From: Chrysophaeum taylorii
Taxonomy: Eukaryota; Sar; Pelagophyceae; Pelagomonadales; Pelagomonadaceae
Assembly: GCA_029834535.1 (NCBI GenBank)
Contig: JAQMWT010000674.1
Coordinates: forward strand, 1-64,000
Reading direction: 5' to 3'
Length of the DNA stretch: 64,000 nucleotides
Shown here in pieces: positions 11,606 through 20,981 of the stretch. Under the pieces are notes generated by a model. It saw only the letters and a program-made list of their open reading frames with translations, did no database searches and was not told where the DNA came from. Each line of letters starts with the position of its first letter. Position 1 is the stretch's first letter. The position numbers and the translations under genes were made by a program.

Positions 11606-13661
11606 AGATGCCTAACTCTATTGACCGCAACGTCGTTAAACTATCCCTGGCCTTACCTTCTTTTGCCACAATTTTTTTCTACACGAGTGTTGTTCATGTC
11701 TTTTCTTGACACTCCCGTGGCCGCGGCATCTCACTAGTCGGTTGAAGGACAGTCCTTTCTCGCTCTCCACGGCCGAACCTTCCCCCAGGTTGTCGCGAAA
11801 AGCAACGAACCATGACTTCTACAACTGCAACCACACTGGCTGCTGCGTTTGCACCGACACTAGCCGTGCATATCTCACCTCAGTCGCTGACGACGTTCCA
11901 GGACGGCCTCAGTATTGACTATGCTGCTTACAAGCGAGGAATCTCTCTCCTTGAGAACTTCTGTGTCCCTGTCACCCATTTCTCTCTTCTTTTATGCGAG
12001 TGGAACTCACACTGACCTATGAGTCTACTGACTTTTCATTGTTTGTAGACCTGACCACATTCATGTCCATGCGCTTACCCATTACTATACTTTGGGAAGC
12101 TGCTCCTGCTATTGCTTCTATTGGCTGCTACAGATGCCCCAAACGCGAACGTTTCATTTTGTCGCTATCTTTTTTTTTTTTTTTACGCAGTGCCTCAATG
12201 ATCGTGGGCAACCTACATTTCTTGCCTCCACCACATATAATTCGAAGTCACAAGCACCTAGTGAACTCCCCACTGAAGTGCTGAGTCACCTCAACACAGA
12301 TGACCACAAGAAGAATGGTCACATTCCCATCTCAACTGTCACCATTCACAACACCGATCAGGTGCCCATACAACCTATCGTATGTGCACGTAATGCTACT
12401 TCCTTCCAACCCCCCTGTGATGGGTGCTCAGCTGGTCATATACGCGCAACCATCATACGCACGTATCATTTGCCAAAGGAGCTACATACTCTCTTGACTA
12501 GCAGTCTAACGCAATATCCGTCACTTGCTCATTTAGTCTTATCAGTAACCGATGCAGCCACAGACTCCACCACTCAACTGCCATTCGCACTGGATCTTCG
12601 GCTTATTACTCAGATACACCTGGAGCATCTTAACTTTCTTGTAACTCGTGTTCGAACACAGAGTCGCACAGCTCAGGCTATGCAAGCCATCCATTCAGCA
12701 TTTGATTACTACTGTTGCTCGATCGCGTGTACAACATCTTAACAACTACGCATCATCCTCTGGTGATACAGAATCGCTATCACTCCGGGATGTAATGTTC
12801 GGCCACACTTAGGTTCAGGCAGAACACTAAGGGTTCCTGCACCCCTTTTTTTAAACCGAAACGTCGTTAAACTACTCACACTCCACGCTAGACGCTACTC
12901 TGGAGATATCTTCGCCATCGTTACCTACGTCTTCTGCTTCGCTTGCTGATTTCGACGTCTTGTGCCAACAAGTCGACCAACTCCAGGAAACTCTTCGAAT
13001 GTATATTACCGAGGCTGCCATTGCTTCAATCACCTCCCTGGAGAACCGGCTCTTCCCTCCTACAGCCAACACCGACGTGTTATACACTGTACAAGATCAC
13101 AGAGCTGTTGTCTCGCTTAACACTCACCGCTCATGACCAACATGCTGCCAACCACTCCTCCCCGGACGACCACCTCCTTCATCTACGTGACAAGTTGCTC
13201 TCATGCTTCAGAGCATTCCGTCCGCTCTCATGTGAATCTGAAGACTCTTCTATCTTCGTTCGCCAAGTCCAACCTTTTTTTTTGGAAAAACAACTGGACA
13301 CCTTTCAACTAGATTCTCTGTCGCCATCCATACTGAATGCTCTACTTGCACTCACCGTTCTCTAGGCACCACATCATTCAGCTATTGGTGCTCACCACCT
13401 TACAGCAGAAGCTGACGATGATTGATAATCCCAACACACTGTCTGTTGTATCTGTGTTTCTTAATGATCTGTTCAAAAGGGTCAAATCGACTCTCAGCAC
13501 CACCAAGTCCAAGTCCAAGTCCTAAGACCCTTCTATACTCTTGATGCTTCGTACGTGACCTCTGTGACCATCAAGACTGTATTCCCTCTTTTTTCTTCAT
13601 CATCATCTTTCTCAAGAGATGCTCTACAGTCGCACCTTGCGCTTAAGACATCTCGAGGGGG
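11606..13661 (+). other. Extra 3' segment of inner Copia between RNase H and 3' LTR
   Basis: Most Copia elements go from RNase H to the 3' LTR in well under 300 bases; here the gap is about 2 kb. It holds open stretches, the longest around 12092-12742, Thr/His-rich and without a recognised domain, plus two copies of the 20-bp motif. It ends with a purine-rich tract (CTCGAGGGGG) just before 13662. It could be an extra gene, captured sequence or an insertion. Confidence 0.5.
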
Positions 13662-13972
13662 TGCAGAGAAATCTGCTGCCTCTTACCCTTATCCGTCCGT
13701 TGAGAACGTGATCTATTCCTTACCCTTATTCCTTTCTACACAATCAAATAGTCTTCTGATTTGTGCCTACGCTCATCATCATGGTCTAGCGCGTCCCGAG
13801 GTATGTAGCACTATACACTTTACCATTCTCGTGTATTTCTAGATGCCGCCTGTCGTGTTCTGAGGGTATAGGGAACATACCTCTTCATTCCCCGAATTAA
13901 GTACTTCCAGACGTTCATGATGAGACGGGGTGGTTTCCCAGGTGACTTACCACTGCTTGCTAATGCTCTGCA
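13662..13972 (+). repeat. 3' LTR of inner Copia
   Basis: It begins TGCAGAGAAATCTG after the purine-rich tract, ends CTCTGCA, and is followed by the second AATTC at 13973-13977. It is 311 bases against 305 in the 5' LTR. Confidence 0.92.
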
Positions 13973-13977
13973 AATTC
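13973..13977. repeat. Target-site duplication AATTC, right
   Basis: Matches 2484-2488. Sequence beyond it resumes the minus-strand outer Copia relic, which confirms nesting. Confidence 0.9.
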
Positions 13978-14130
13978 GGGGTAGTTGCTGATAAGATGCT
14001 GAATAAGGGGCGTAATAAAGGGGCTGTCGGATGAATAGTCTAGAGAATCATTCGGAGTACCCTTCCAATAGCGAAGTAAAACACACAAATTTAGAAGGTG
14101 GGTTTGCTCAGGGTTGTGCATGCCTTTGCA

Positions 14131-14880
14131 TCATTTGATGCACAGAGTAGCGATATCAGGACGGCATGTGACGGACAAGTAAATACTAGTGCCACAGTAA
14201 TGGGGAAAATGCTTGCGTAATAATTCCAAGGTAGGAGCCAAGTCTGAAAGAAACTTAGCAGAAGGTTGCTGAGTGAGTATTTCAGAGTAAGGGACGTCAG
14301 AGCTACGGAGGTTGAGCTTATGCTCGGCGAGCATCTTGTTTATCTTTGCTGCTACATTCATAGTAAGGTGACCAGCGGAGACATTGTAATGGACGTCGAT
14401 ACCAAGAAAAGATCGAATATTGTCGTGCCAAGTACCTTTGCCATATTCTTTCTCCAAAGCGGCGCGAAGAGATGTGGTTTTGGCGGTGTTGGTACCAGTG
14501 ATCAAGAGATCATCGACGGGAACGGATAGAAGAGCCCATCTGTTAATAGATCGATCCCAACTGATATACAGGCGAGTATCGACTTGTGAGCGTTCAAACT
14601 CGTGTTGTCGAAGAAATGAGTCAAACTTAATGTTCCACAACAAAGCTGACTGTTTGAGACCATGGAGGGCTTTCACGAGTCGTAGAGCTAACTTGGACTC
14701 TGGGTGGTTCTTCTGTATCTGCTGGACAAGTTTCTGCGAGACACGAATTCCACGAGGTAAATCGATCCATACCGGGCGATCAAGTGCCGATTGGATGAAG
14801 GCCTGGGGAATATCCGCGTGCGCGACGGGGATCTTGAGCTTCACAGCGATGGCGAGCAATAATCGGTTAGTGGCGAGCAT
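14131..14880 (-). pseudogene. Reverse transcriptase region of outer Copia
   Basis: The minus-strand translation shows the Copia reverse transcriptase blocks: HADIPQAFIQ, KALHGLKQSALLWN, and the VDDLLITGTN active-site region, followed by the typical connection segment. It differs clearly from the inner element's version, so the two are different Copia families. The block begins abruptly at 14880 next to repeat R1 copy B. Confidence 0.85.
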
Positions 14881-14892
14881 CGCGGTCGGTAA

Positions 14893-14967
14893 ACTAACTT
14901 AACTAACTTCAGGCCTCCCCCGAGCATGGGAGCCAGGCCGGACCGGCAGGAGCCGGTACGGAATCAC
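14893..14967 (+). repeat. Dispersed repeat R1, copy B (partial)
   Basis: Shares AACTTAACTAACTTCAG and the GAGCATGGGAGCCAGGCCGG core with copy D, then diverges after GGAATCAC. It abuts the cut end of the outer Copia reverse transcriptase, so the repeat or a rearrangement at it may have truncated the element. Confidence 0.65.
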
Positions 14968-17470
14968 AGAGGAAAATCACGCAGCTGGGGCAGAGGCGAG
15001 GGACGAGGACGGACTTTTTGATAGCGGACGGCCACTGCGCGCGGTCTTCTGCGAGGTCGTGCAAAAGCGTCGCAGGCCGCAACGTGTTGGTCCACGAACA
15101 ATCGACCTGTCCGTCGCGTTCTGCCCAACCGAGCGAACCCCATCCCAGCGCGGACTTTCCAGGTGCTAACCGGCCAGCCCGGGAGTGAGCGCGGCGTCAA
15201 GTATTTCGTAGTCGACAGTGAGATTTAGACTCGCACCAACGCGTCGTGCGAAGCCAACGTCGATTTCCCACCAGCATTCGGTGTCTAATGGCTTCGCTGC
15301 CGCATAAATTTGATCCGCAGCCGATGCGAGAAGTACCATAAGGACGCGGCCACAGCTCACTCCGATTAGCACCGCCTGCCCTCTGCAAATTGGCCTGACC
15401 GACACAGAAGGTCGTGAACTTTCCGTAGACGCAAATTGCGGATAGCGCAGCGCTGCTCCGATCGCGTGCTTTCGTGGCCCGAAGTTTGTGTTCGATTTAG
15501 AACATATTGTGCCGTCGCAGACGTGTGGCCTCGAGCGGACTTCAGAACACAAAGATACGGGGAGCCGAGACGCAAAGGTTAGCATGCAAAGCCGATGACT
15601 CAGCGTGACTCAGATTATTTGAAAATTCCGCCGGGACCAAAAGTTCCGCCGAAGGCGGTGCTTTTCCCCCCTTGGGTCGCCGCAGGCGGGCTTTGAGGGC
15701 CATACAGAGGCGGGGTTGCGGCGGACGACTTGGCCGCGGTGGCTGGCCGTGCGCAGTGACGGAATTATGCGAGGCGTCCACCTGGGGGACGCAGGCGGAT
15801 CGGGGCCACGACACTGCCGGTCGAGACGCCCCCGGTGGTGCGCGCGCGGGTCTGACGCGCGATGTTGACAGACCGGGCTCTTCTCCGGAGACGGAATCCG
15901 CCGAGCCGGGGACGGCCATCTCCCGCCGCTTTCCTATGAAAGGAAACTGGAAGACCCCTCTCCAGCGCCGCGAGTGTTGAACGACAGGTAGCCTTAGGGC
16001 ATACGATCCACTAACTGAGGTGGTGAGGGAGAAGGGAGCGAACGAGGAGACCTTGATGACCGACGATACCTGCCCTGCCCGCTCGCAATGCTCGTACCAG
16101 AGGAAAAGAGTCGCGAAGGTTGTCTCGTTCATCGGCCAGAGCGTCCCAGCCGGCAGGATTTCGGCCAGACTGGAACTGCGGAGTTGGAGCAGGTCCATGA
16201 CCATGCGGCGGAGCCTAGTCTCGTCCACGCCAAGGGTGATAATGAGGACCGCAATCGAGGCGGGAATCGGACCAGTGCCGCAAGAACCGTACGGTTGTGG
16301 TGTCGGCCAGCCAACGAGGACGGTGGTGCCGGGCATGAGGACGGCGAAGTCCGCCCTGAGGAACTCGTAGAAGGCGCTGACTCCGCGCAGGTCGTTGCGC
16401 GTGATGTTGACAGCGAGCTCGTCAGGGATCCGCTCCACTAGATTGTTGCATACGCCGACGCGCAAACTCGCAGCTGTGATGTTGAGTGGCAAGCACCGGA
16501 GCTGCCAATCCTGATGGAGTCTGCAATCGCTGCCAATCAACAGGTCCTTGAGCCAGTTCCCGAGCTTCTTGCCAACGTTCTTGGCCGCCTTGCGCAAGAA
16601 TGGGTAGAGCCAACAAGCGCCGTCGGCGTCGTCGTCGGCGCGCAGCAATCGAGTCGTCACCATGAAGCAGTCCATGGCGAAGATCACGCTGTGGGTCGGT
16701 CCCGGCCACATTGGCCCTGAGCTTGTACCTGCCGATCTTGGAAATCGGCTTCTTCGTCACGCCGCACTTGAACTCGAGGTCCTAGGACAAGCCCGCGCCC
16801 GAAATCAATGTCGGCTCAGACGTCTGCATACCAAGGGACCACAAGCCGAGGATGCCGAAGATGCGCATAAAGGAATCCTTGGTACCCTCGCGCAAAGTAG
16901 ACATCGACGACCGCCTCCATCATTTGTACGTACGCGGCCGGCGCCGAATTGCCCAGGTCCTCGCCGGTATTCTTCGTGCGTTGCAGGCAGATGCGCTTTA
17001 TGTTGTGGATCATATCTTGGAACTAAGTCGCGAACTGGGTCTTGCTATCTTTATCGCGGCAGGTGAAGAACAGCGTCACCGCCGCAGAGACGCCGGTGGC
17101 CTGGAACATGCTTTGGGCCGACAGGAGGAGCGCACGAAGGCGGTTTATGGTGACGTCCGCCGACAACGGCTCGCCTTTGGTTGCCGGGCACTCGGACTCG
17201 TACCCTGACCAGACAGTGGGCGAGCTCCTGGTGCAGTTCTCCGCTGTAGGCCGTCGCCTCGTTAAACGAATCCCAAGACGGCTCCCTTTTCACGCCAAAA
17301 ATGCTTCCACGATCCGCTTCGTATTTTCTTGGCCGGCGACCCCGTCTTCTCCGAATCGCCAGCACTGCCGATGAAGTCGGCGTCAGACGTTGTCGCTGCC
17401 GTTCGAATCGTAAAGGCCCGCGAGACGGCGAGTTCGTGTGAGATTTCGAGTCGGCATCGGCGTACGGCAA
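14968..17470 (-). pseudogene. Decayed or multi-exon minus-strand gene, unrecognised
   Basis: Several long minus-strand stretches read like protein in different frames: around 17400-16810 (containing RALLLSAQSMFQATGVSAAV and AAYVQMMEAVVDVYFARGYQ), around 16790-15950 (a Leu/Ile-rich segment with possible N-glycosylation sites and a PTHSVIFAMDCFMVTTRLL block), and around 15585-15166. Composition is balanced and hydrophobic patterns are regular, unlike the shadow frames opposite. Frame changes without clear GT-AG borders suggest a pseudogene, though small introns cannot be excluded. I do not recognise the family and no catalytic motif stands out. The Ser/Pro/Arg-rich tail of the 16711-15542 frame below about 15950 is probably not coding. 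Confidence 0.4.
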
Positions 17471-17629
17471 AGTATGTGCACCGAATCGCAGGAGCTTAGC
17501 GCTCCGAGGGCATCGCCTGGTTCGACGAGTAAAACTTTTCGGCGATGAGTAATAATTATCTGCATTGAGTGCAGAGAAGAAACTCGGAACCTCCCACCTC
17601 CCGCCTCCCGCACAACATCCGTCTAACTA

Positions 17630-17852
17630 ACTACTTCAAACTTCTCCCGATCATCGGAGCCAGGCCGGACCGACAGGAGGCAGTCCGGAATCACGGGCGT
17701 CGAGAGGAGCGCCGAAAGGTCGATCGGCGGAGAGTGATCCTCAAGCTTGTCGCCTTGTCGCCATACGACGAGGAGATCGCGATATCACTGACAATCAATT
17801 CGTCGATGACCTTCATTCTTCGCCCCCTGGCCGTACCCAATCCCACTGCGAA
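17630..17852 (+). repeat. Dispersed repeat R1, copy C
   Basis: A full-length relative of copies A and D, with about 10-15% differences by eye. It starts near CTAACTAACTACTTCAAAC and ends near ATCCCACTGCG. It lies 95 bases from the tRNA-Phe gene. Confidence 0.75.
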
Positions 17853-17947
17853 CCTCCATCGCGACCACAGTTGCGTTCAGGGAAGGGATATCATGTCATC
17901 CGACATCAACTACTTTCACGTTTGCGTGACTGTGGTGCGGTGCGTAC

Positions 17948-18019
17948 GGGGTCTCCGTGGATCGAACACGGGACCTACAGATCTTCAGTCTGGCGCTCTC
18001 CCAACTGAGCTAAGACCCC
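17948..18019 (-). tRNA. tRNA-Phe(GAA): tRNA-Phe (anticodon GAA)
   Basis: On the minus strand this folds as a complete 72-nt cloverleaf. The acceptor stem GGGGTCT pairs perfectly with AGACCCC; the D arm is GCTC/GAGC; the anticodon loop is CTGAAGA with GAA at the centre; the T arm is CCGTG/CACGG with loop TTCGATC. The anticodon stem has one mismatch at its base (C opposite T) and otherwise pairs. There is no intron and no encoded CCA, as expected for a nuclear tRNA. The A box (TTAGCTCAGTTGG-type) and B box (GTTCGATCC) for RNA polymerase III are present inside the gene. Confidence 0.95.
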
Positions 18020-18167
18020 AACCGACTCGAACCCTACAGGCTTTCGTACATGTGGCGGACATTCCTAAACAACGCCCCCGTTATGCACAGTGTGGCGGCA
18101 GTGACTGTTTATAAAAAACACAATTGTGAATACAATCATTATTCTCACGGGGCACGTGGTTCAACAA

Positions 18168-19342
18168 TCCTTACTACTAATCGAGCGCCGCCTCGTCGAG
18201 CTCGACGCGTCCGCCAGCGCTTCGATACGATGCGTGCCGGCGTCTTCGTCGCCGCTGCGAGCGGCCACCGCCGTCGCGACCGCGGCCTCGGACTCTCCCC
18301 CGCGTGCGACAACGGCTCGCCGTAAAGTCGCGGCCTTCGTCGACGCCGCCGCGACGACGTCGCCGGCGCGACGAGTCTTCGAGCTCGACGCGTCTGCTAC
18401 CGCGATTTCGGCTTGGTCGACGGTGGTCGCGCGACGTCCTGGGACTCGCCGCCTCCGCTTTGCCTTCTACGACAGACGCCCCGTCGTCGCCGCGACCGGC
18501 GCGCCTACGCGCCGACGAGCCGCCTGCGCGCGTCCACGACGACCGCCCGTCGCCGCGGTCTGGGCATCGCCGACGGAACGGAGACGAACCTCCCCGCTCG
18601 CGTCTGCGGCGAAGCCCGCATCCACCGCCACGCCTCGCTCTTCGCGCGGGTCGTCTTCGACCCGAACCCCCCTCGACCGTCGACCGCGACGGGACGTCCG
18701 CCATCTACGTCTAGACCATCGGCCACCGTCGGCCACACGGATAAATCTCCGTCGTGCTCCTTCGAAACGCACGCCCTGTCAACTCCAACGGTGCGCGCTC
18801 CATTCTCCACCGCCTCATCCCTGTCTACCTCCTCCAACTCGCATTAATAAAAGACTACTACACCCTATATTCCCAAGGCCTAACACTCCCCAATGGGGAG
18901 TCCGCCTCCTCCAGCCCGAGCCTGTTGTCTCCTCCCACAGGATCCCACGGCAAAGAAAGAGAATAAAACGGGCGTGTGGTCGGCGGCCACGTCCACGGCC
19001 TCGCGGCATGCAAAGCCGAAAAACACACGCATAAGCCTTAACCCCAGAACACGCTCTACCATAAACCCTCATAACGGATCTGAACATGTTCAAGAACCGA
19101 AAATGACGAAAAACAACCGTTTCCACAGCGTGCGACGGCGTTTTTGGTCGGCACCCGAGTCGGTGCGCGCCAGCAGAGGCCCGGGGGGCCCTGGGGGGGC
19201 CCTGGGGGGTCCGGGGGTGTCCCCCGGCGGGGGGTTTGGGGGGCAGAGCCCCCCAATTGTCGGGGGGTTCGGGGGGCTTGCCCCCCGAGAAAAAGGCCGG
19301 AAAAAACCCGACTTGGCTTTACTAGTCCTTACTACTAATCGA
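18168..19342. repeat. GC-rich segment bounded by 17-bp direct repeats
   Basis: TCCTTACTACTAATCGA occurs at 18168-18184 and again, identically, at 19326-19342. Between them lie about 1.14 kb, of which 18185-18720 is extremely CG-rich with open frames on both strands and no convincing domain. 19170-19290 is G-run sequence with short perfect hairpins. The right-hand copy continues directly into the long dispersed repeat L1r, so the middle segment looks inserted into that repeat's left end. No transposase is visible. Confidence 0.5.
19238..19286. repeat. Two G6/C6 hairpins
   Basis: GGGGGGCAGAGCCCCCC (19238-19254) and GGGGGGCTTGCCCCCC (19271-19286) are perfect short inverted repeats with 2-4 base loops, set in a run of G-tracts from about 19170. 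They can form hairpins or, on the G strand, quadruplexes. Confidence 0.8.
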
Positions 19343-19521
19343 CAGATGTTTGTCTGTCTGTCTGTTTGTCTTTAAATGTCGACTGCTAAGAGGGGGGTGT
19401 GTGTGGGGAGCATGAAGGATGTGGGTGGGTTTGTGGGGTATGAGGGATGTGCCTGACGGGCGGAGATAAGTACGCGGGACCTAGTCGGGGTCATCGCCGA
19501 GGCGTGGGGCAGGCGAAGAGA

Positions 19522-19561
<40 letters not shown>

Positions 19562-19619
19562 TTAAATGTCGACTGCTAAGAGGGGGGGTGCGTGTGGGGA
19601 GCATGAAGGATGTGGGTGG

Positions 19620-19659
<40 letters not shown>

Positions 19660-20962
19660 TTAAATGTCGACTGTCTGTTTGTTCGTCTGTCTTTAAATGT
19701 CGACTGCTAAGAGGGGGGGGTGTGTGTGGGGAGCATGAAGGATGTGGGTGGGTTTGTGGGGTAGGAGGGATGTGCCTGACGGGCGGAGATAAGTACGCGG
19801 GACCTAGTCGGGGTCATCGCCGAGGCGTGGGGCAGGCGAAGAGAGGACGGGCCCCGCCCGTAGGTCGTACGCATGCTGCCGCCGGACGTATGTGCGACGA
19901 AGGGCGACGTCCTGCTGGGATCGGGCGGCCTGGGCGGGGTTCCCCGAGGCGGCGACATGGGTGAGGGCGGTGAGGGCACACAGTTTGTTCGTCTGTCCCT
20001 CGATTTAGGGTAAGGATTAGGTAGGCCCGCGAGCCAGGCAGGCATTGATCCTCCCAAGCCGTCTACGGCGACCTCGCAGACTATTTCCACGACCCGCGAC
20101 GGCTCTTTCAGCGCGCCATTCTCACGCCCCGTCGAAACGATGTTGTCGATGCTGACAACGCGCGCGTGACCGCGGCCTTTATTTCCCGGAGACGAGGCGT
20201 CGGAGTTCTTTTCGGCCGACTAGGTTGGGTCGGAAGACGACGCCTCGCTCTTTACAGTCGAGTTTTCAACTCCCTGACAACCAACGGCATGCTGACTTTG
20301 ATCTCGAGCTTAAAGTCTTCGCAACCTCGACCCGTCGTACGGCCACTGCAACGGCACCCGATACATCATCGATAGTGTCGTGTCACCGAGGCTCCTCCAA
20401 CCTGTATCCCTCAAGCCCCACCGACGCCAAACGATCAACAAGAGCCAGATGCAGACGCCCCGCAAGGTCGGCGTCCTCTTGCCCAAGCCCGTCTTCTGCC
20501 ACGTCGAGCTCTACGTGGCTCTCTGTCGATCGGCAACCCCGAGGATATGCTCTTCTGAGTCGACGACTCCACCCTACCCCACACGTGCTGCGCAATACCG
20601 ATAAGCCCCCTCCCGGCGTCTACACGCGCACTGTAGGTGAACTTACTGGGACCACGTGGACTTACTGGGGTTTGAGATTGGGACTAGGTGAACTGAGTGA
20701 CCAGGTGAAACTGGGACCAGGTGAACATACTGGGGTTTTTAGAGTAAAGGGTTTTTAGAGTAAACTCAAAGGTTGGCGGCGCGTGCGGATCAAAGTAGCT
20801 TAGATTGGCGGAGGCGAGAGCGACGAGCTCAAAGGAGTTGGTGTGAGCTAGGTGAACTTACTGACCAGGTGAACTTATATGAAACTTACTGGGACCAGGT
20901 GAACTTACTGGGGTTAGAGATTGGGACTAGGTGAACTTACTGGCCTGAACTTGTAACCCCTT
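19326..20962 (+). repeat. Long dispersed repeat L1r, copy 1
   Basis: Homologous over more than 1 kb to 61858-62985. Shared landmarks are the CTAATCGACAGATG start, CTGT/TTGT microsatellite runs, the TTTAAATGTCGACTGCTAAGAGGGG block (present three times here, at about 19370, 19558 and 19692), a middle section of some 500 bp, and an end rich in AGGTGAACTTACTGGG. No long conserved frame is seen, so it looks non-autonomous. It ends about 20 bases before the start codon of the ferredoxin-like gene. Confidence 0.8.
20634..20955 (+). repeat. Degenerate array of AGGTGAACTTACTGGGACC
   Basis: About eight imperfect copies of a 19-20 base unit, some shortened, spread over 320 bases. The same array is in copy 2 (about 62632-62970). 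Each unit holds an AGGTGA that resembles a splice donor. Because it directly precedes the ferredoxin-like gene it may lie in that gene's promoter or 5' leader. Confidence 0.7.
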
Positions 20963-20981
20963 ATTTGAAGTTGCAGTGGTG

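Larger units (their letters stand above)
4380..12874 (+). repeat. Five copies of a 20-22 bp motif inside the inner Copia
   Basis: The consensus ACCGMAACGTCGTTAAACTA occurs at about 4380-4399, 7577-7598, 9733-9754, 11623-11644 and 12854-12874. The copies differ by one to three bases. They fall between recognisable modules: after the gag-like region, just before integrase, between integrase and reverse transcriptase, just after RNase H, and in the 3' extra segment. In one frame the motif reads T-(A/E)-(T/M)-S-L-N-Y, and the 9733 copy lies in the open pol frame. It could encode protease-processing sites or be a nucleic-acid signal; see findings. Confidence 0.7.
2489..13972 (+). mobile_element. 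Inner Copia LTR retrotransposon, about 11.5 kb, fossil
   Basis: A plus-strand Copia-type element with both LTRs (2489-2793 and 13662-13972), a primer-binding site after the 5' LTR, a purine-rich tract before the 3' LTR and a 5-bp target duplication. Order of parts: gag-like region about 3265-4130, integrase about 7666-8594, reverse transcriptase about 9780-10680, RNase H about 11030-11605. Integrase before reverse transcriptase is the Copia order. It is about twice the usual Copia size: nearly 4.9 kb lies between LTR and integrase and another 2 kb between RNase H and the 3' LTR. A separate dispersed repeat has inserted at 5091-5292. Both termini are whole, but the coding part is broken in many places (on the order of ten or more). 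The LTRs differ at roughly 15-20 positions by eye, which suggests an old but not ancient insertion. Confidence 0.92.
1634..14880 (-). mobile_element. Outer Copia (Ty1/copia) LTR retrotransposon relic, split by a younger element
   Basis: A minus-strand Copia fossil. Its recognisable parts are an LTR-like end at 1634-1846, an RNase H region at about 1874-2485 and a reverse transcriptase region at 14131-14880, in the order expected for an element read right to left. The two parts are separated by the complete inner element at 2489-13972, so only about 2.2 kb belongs to the outer copy. The right (5') side is cut off at about 14880, where a dispersed repeat begins, and no integrase, gag or second LTR is seen. 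It is broken, with several interruptions besides the large insertion, and must be older than the inner element. Confidence 0.8.

Noticed and set aside
16816-17013. Acetyltransferase (CBP-like) domain on the minus strand
   Set aside because: Only a vague resemblance of one helix; conserved HAT motifs are absent.
17200-17280. Zincin-like H-x-E-L-A-H in a minus-strand frame
   Set aside because: Spacing is H-Q-E-L-A-H, not H-E-x-x-H, and no other peptidase feature is near.
18126-19034. 302-residue plus-strand frame in the CG-rich segment
   Set aside because: Open frames exist on both strands because of base composition (few stops); no domain and no consistent codon pattern.
20976-20981. Earlier GTG start for the ferredoxin-like protein
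   Set aside because: GTG is not expected as a start in a nuclear gene; the ATG at 20982 begins the signal peptide cleanly.
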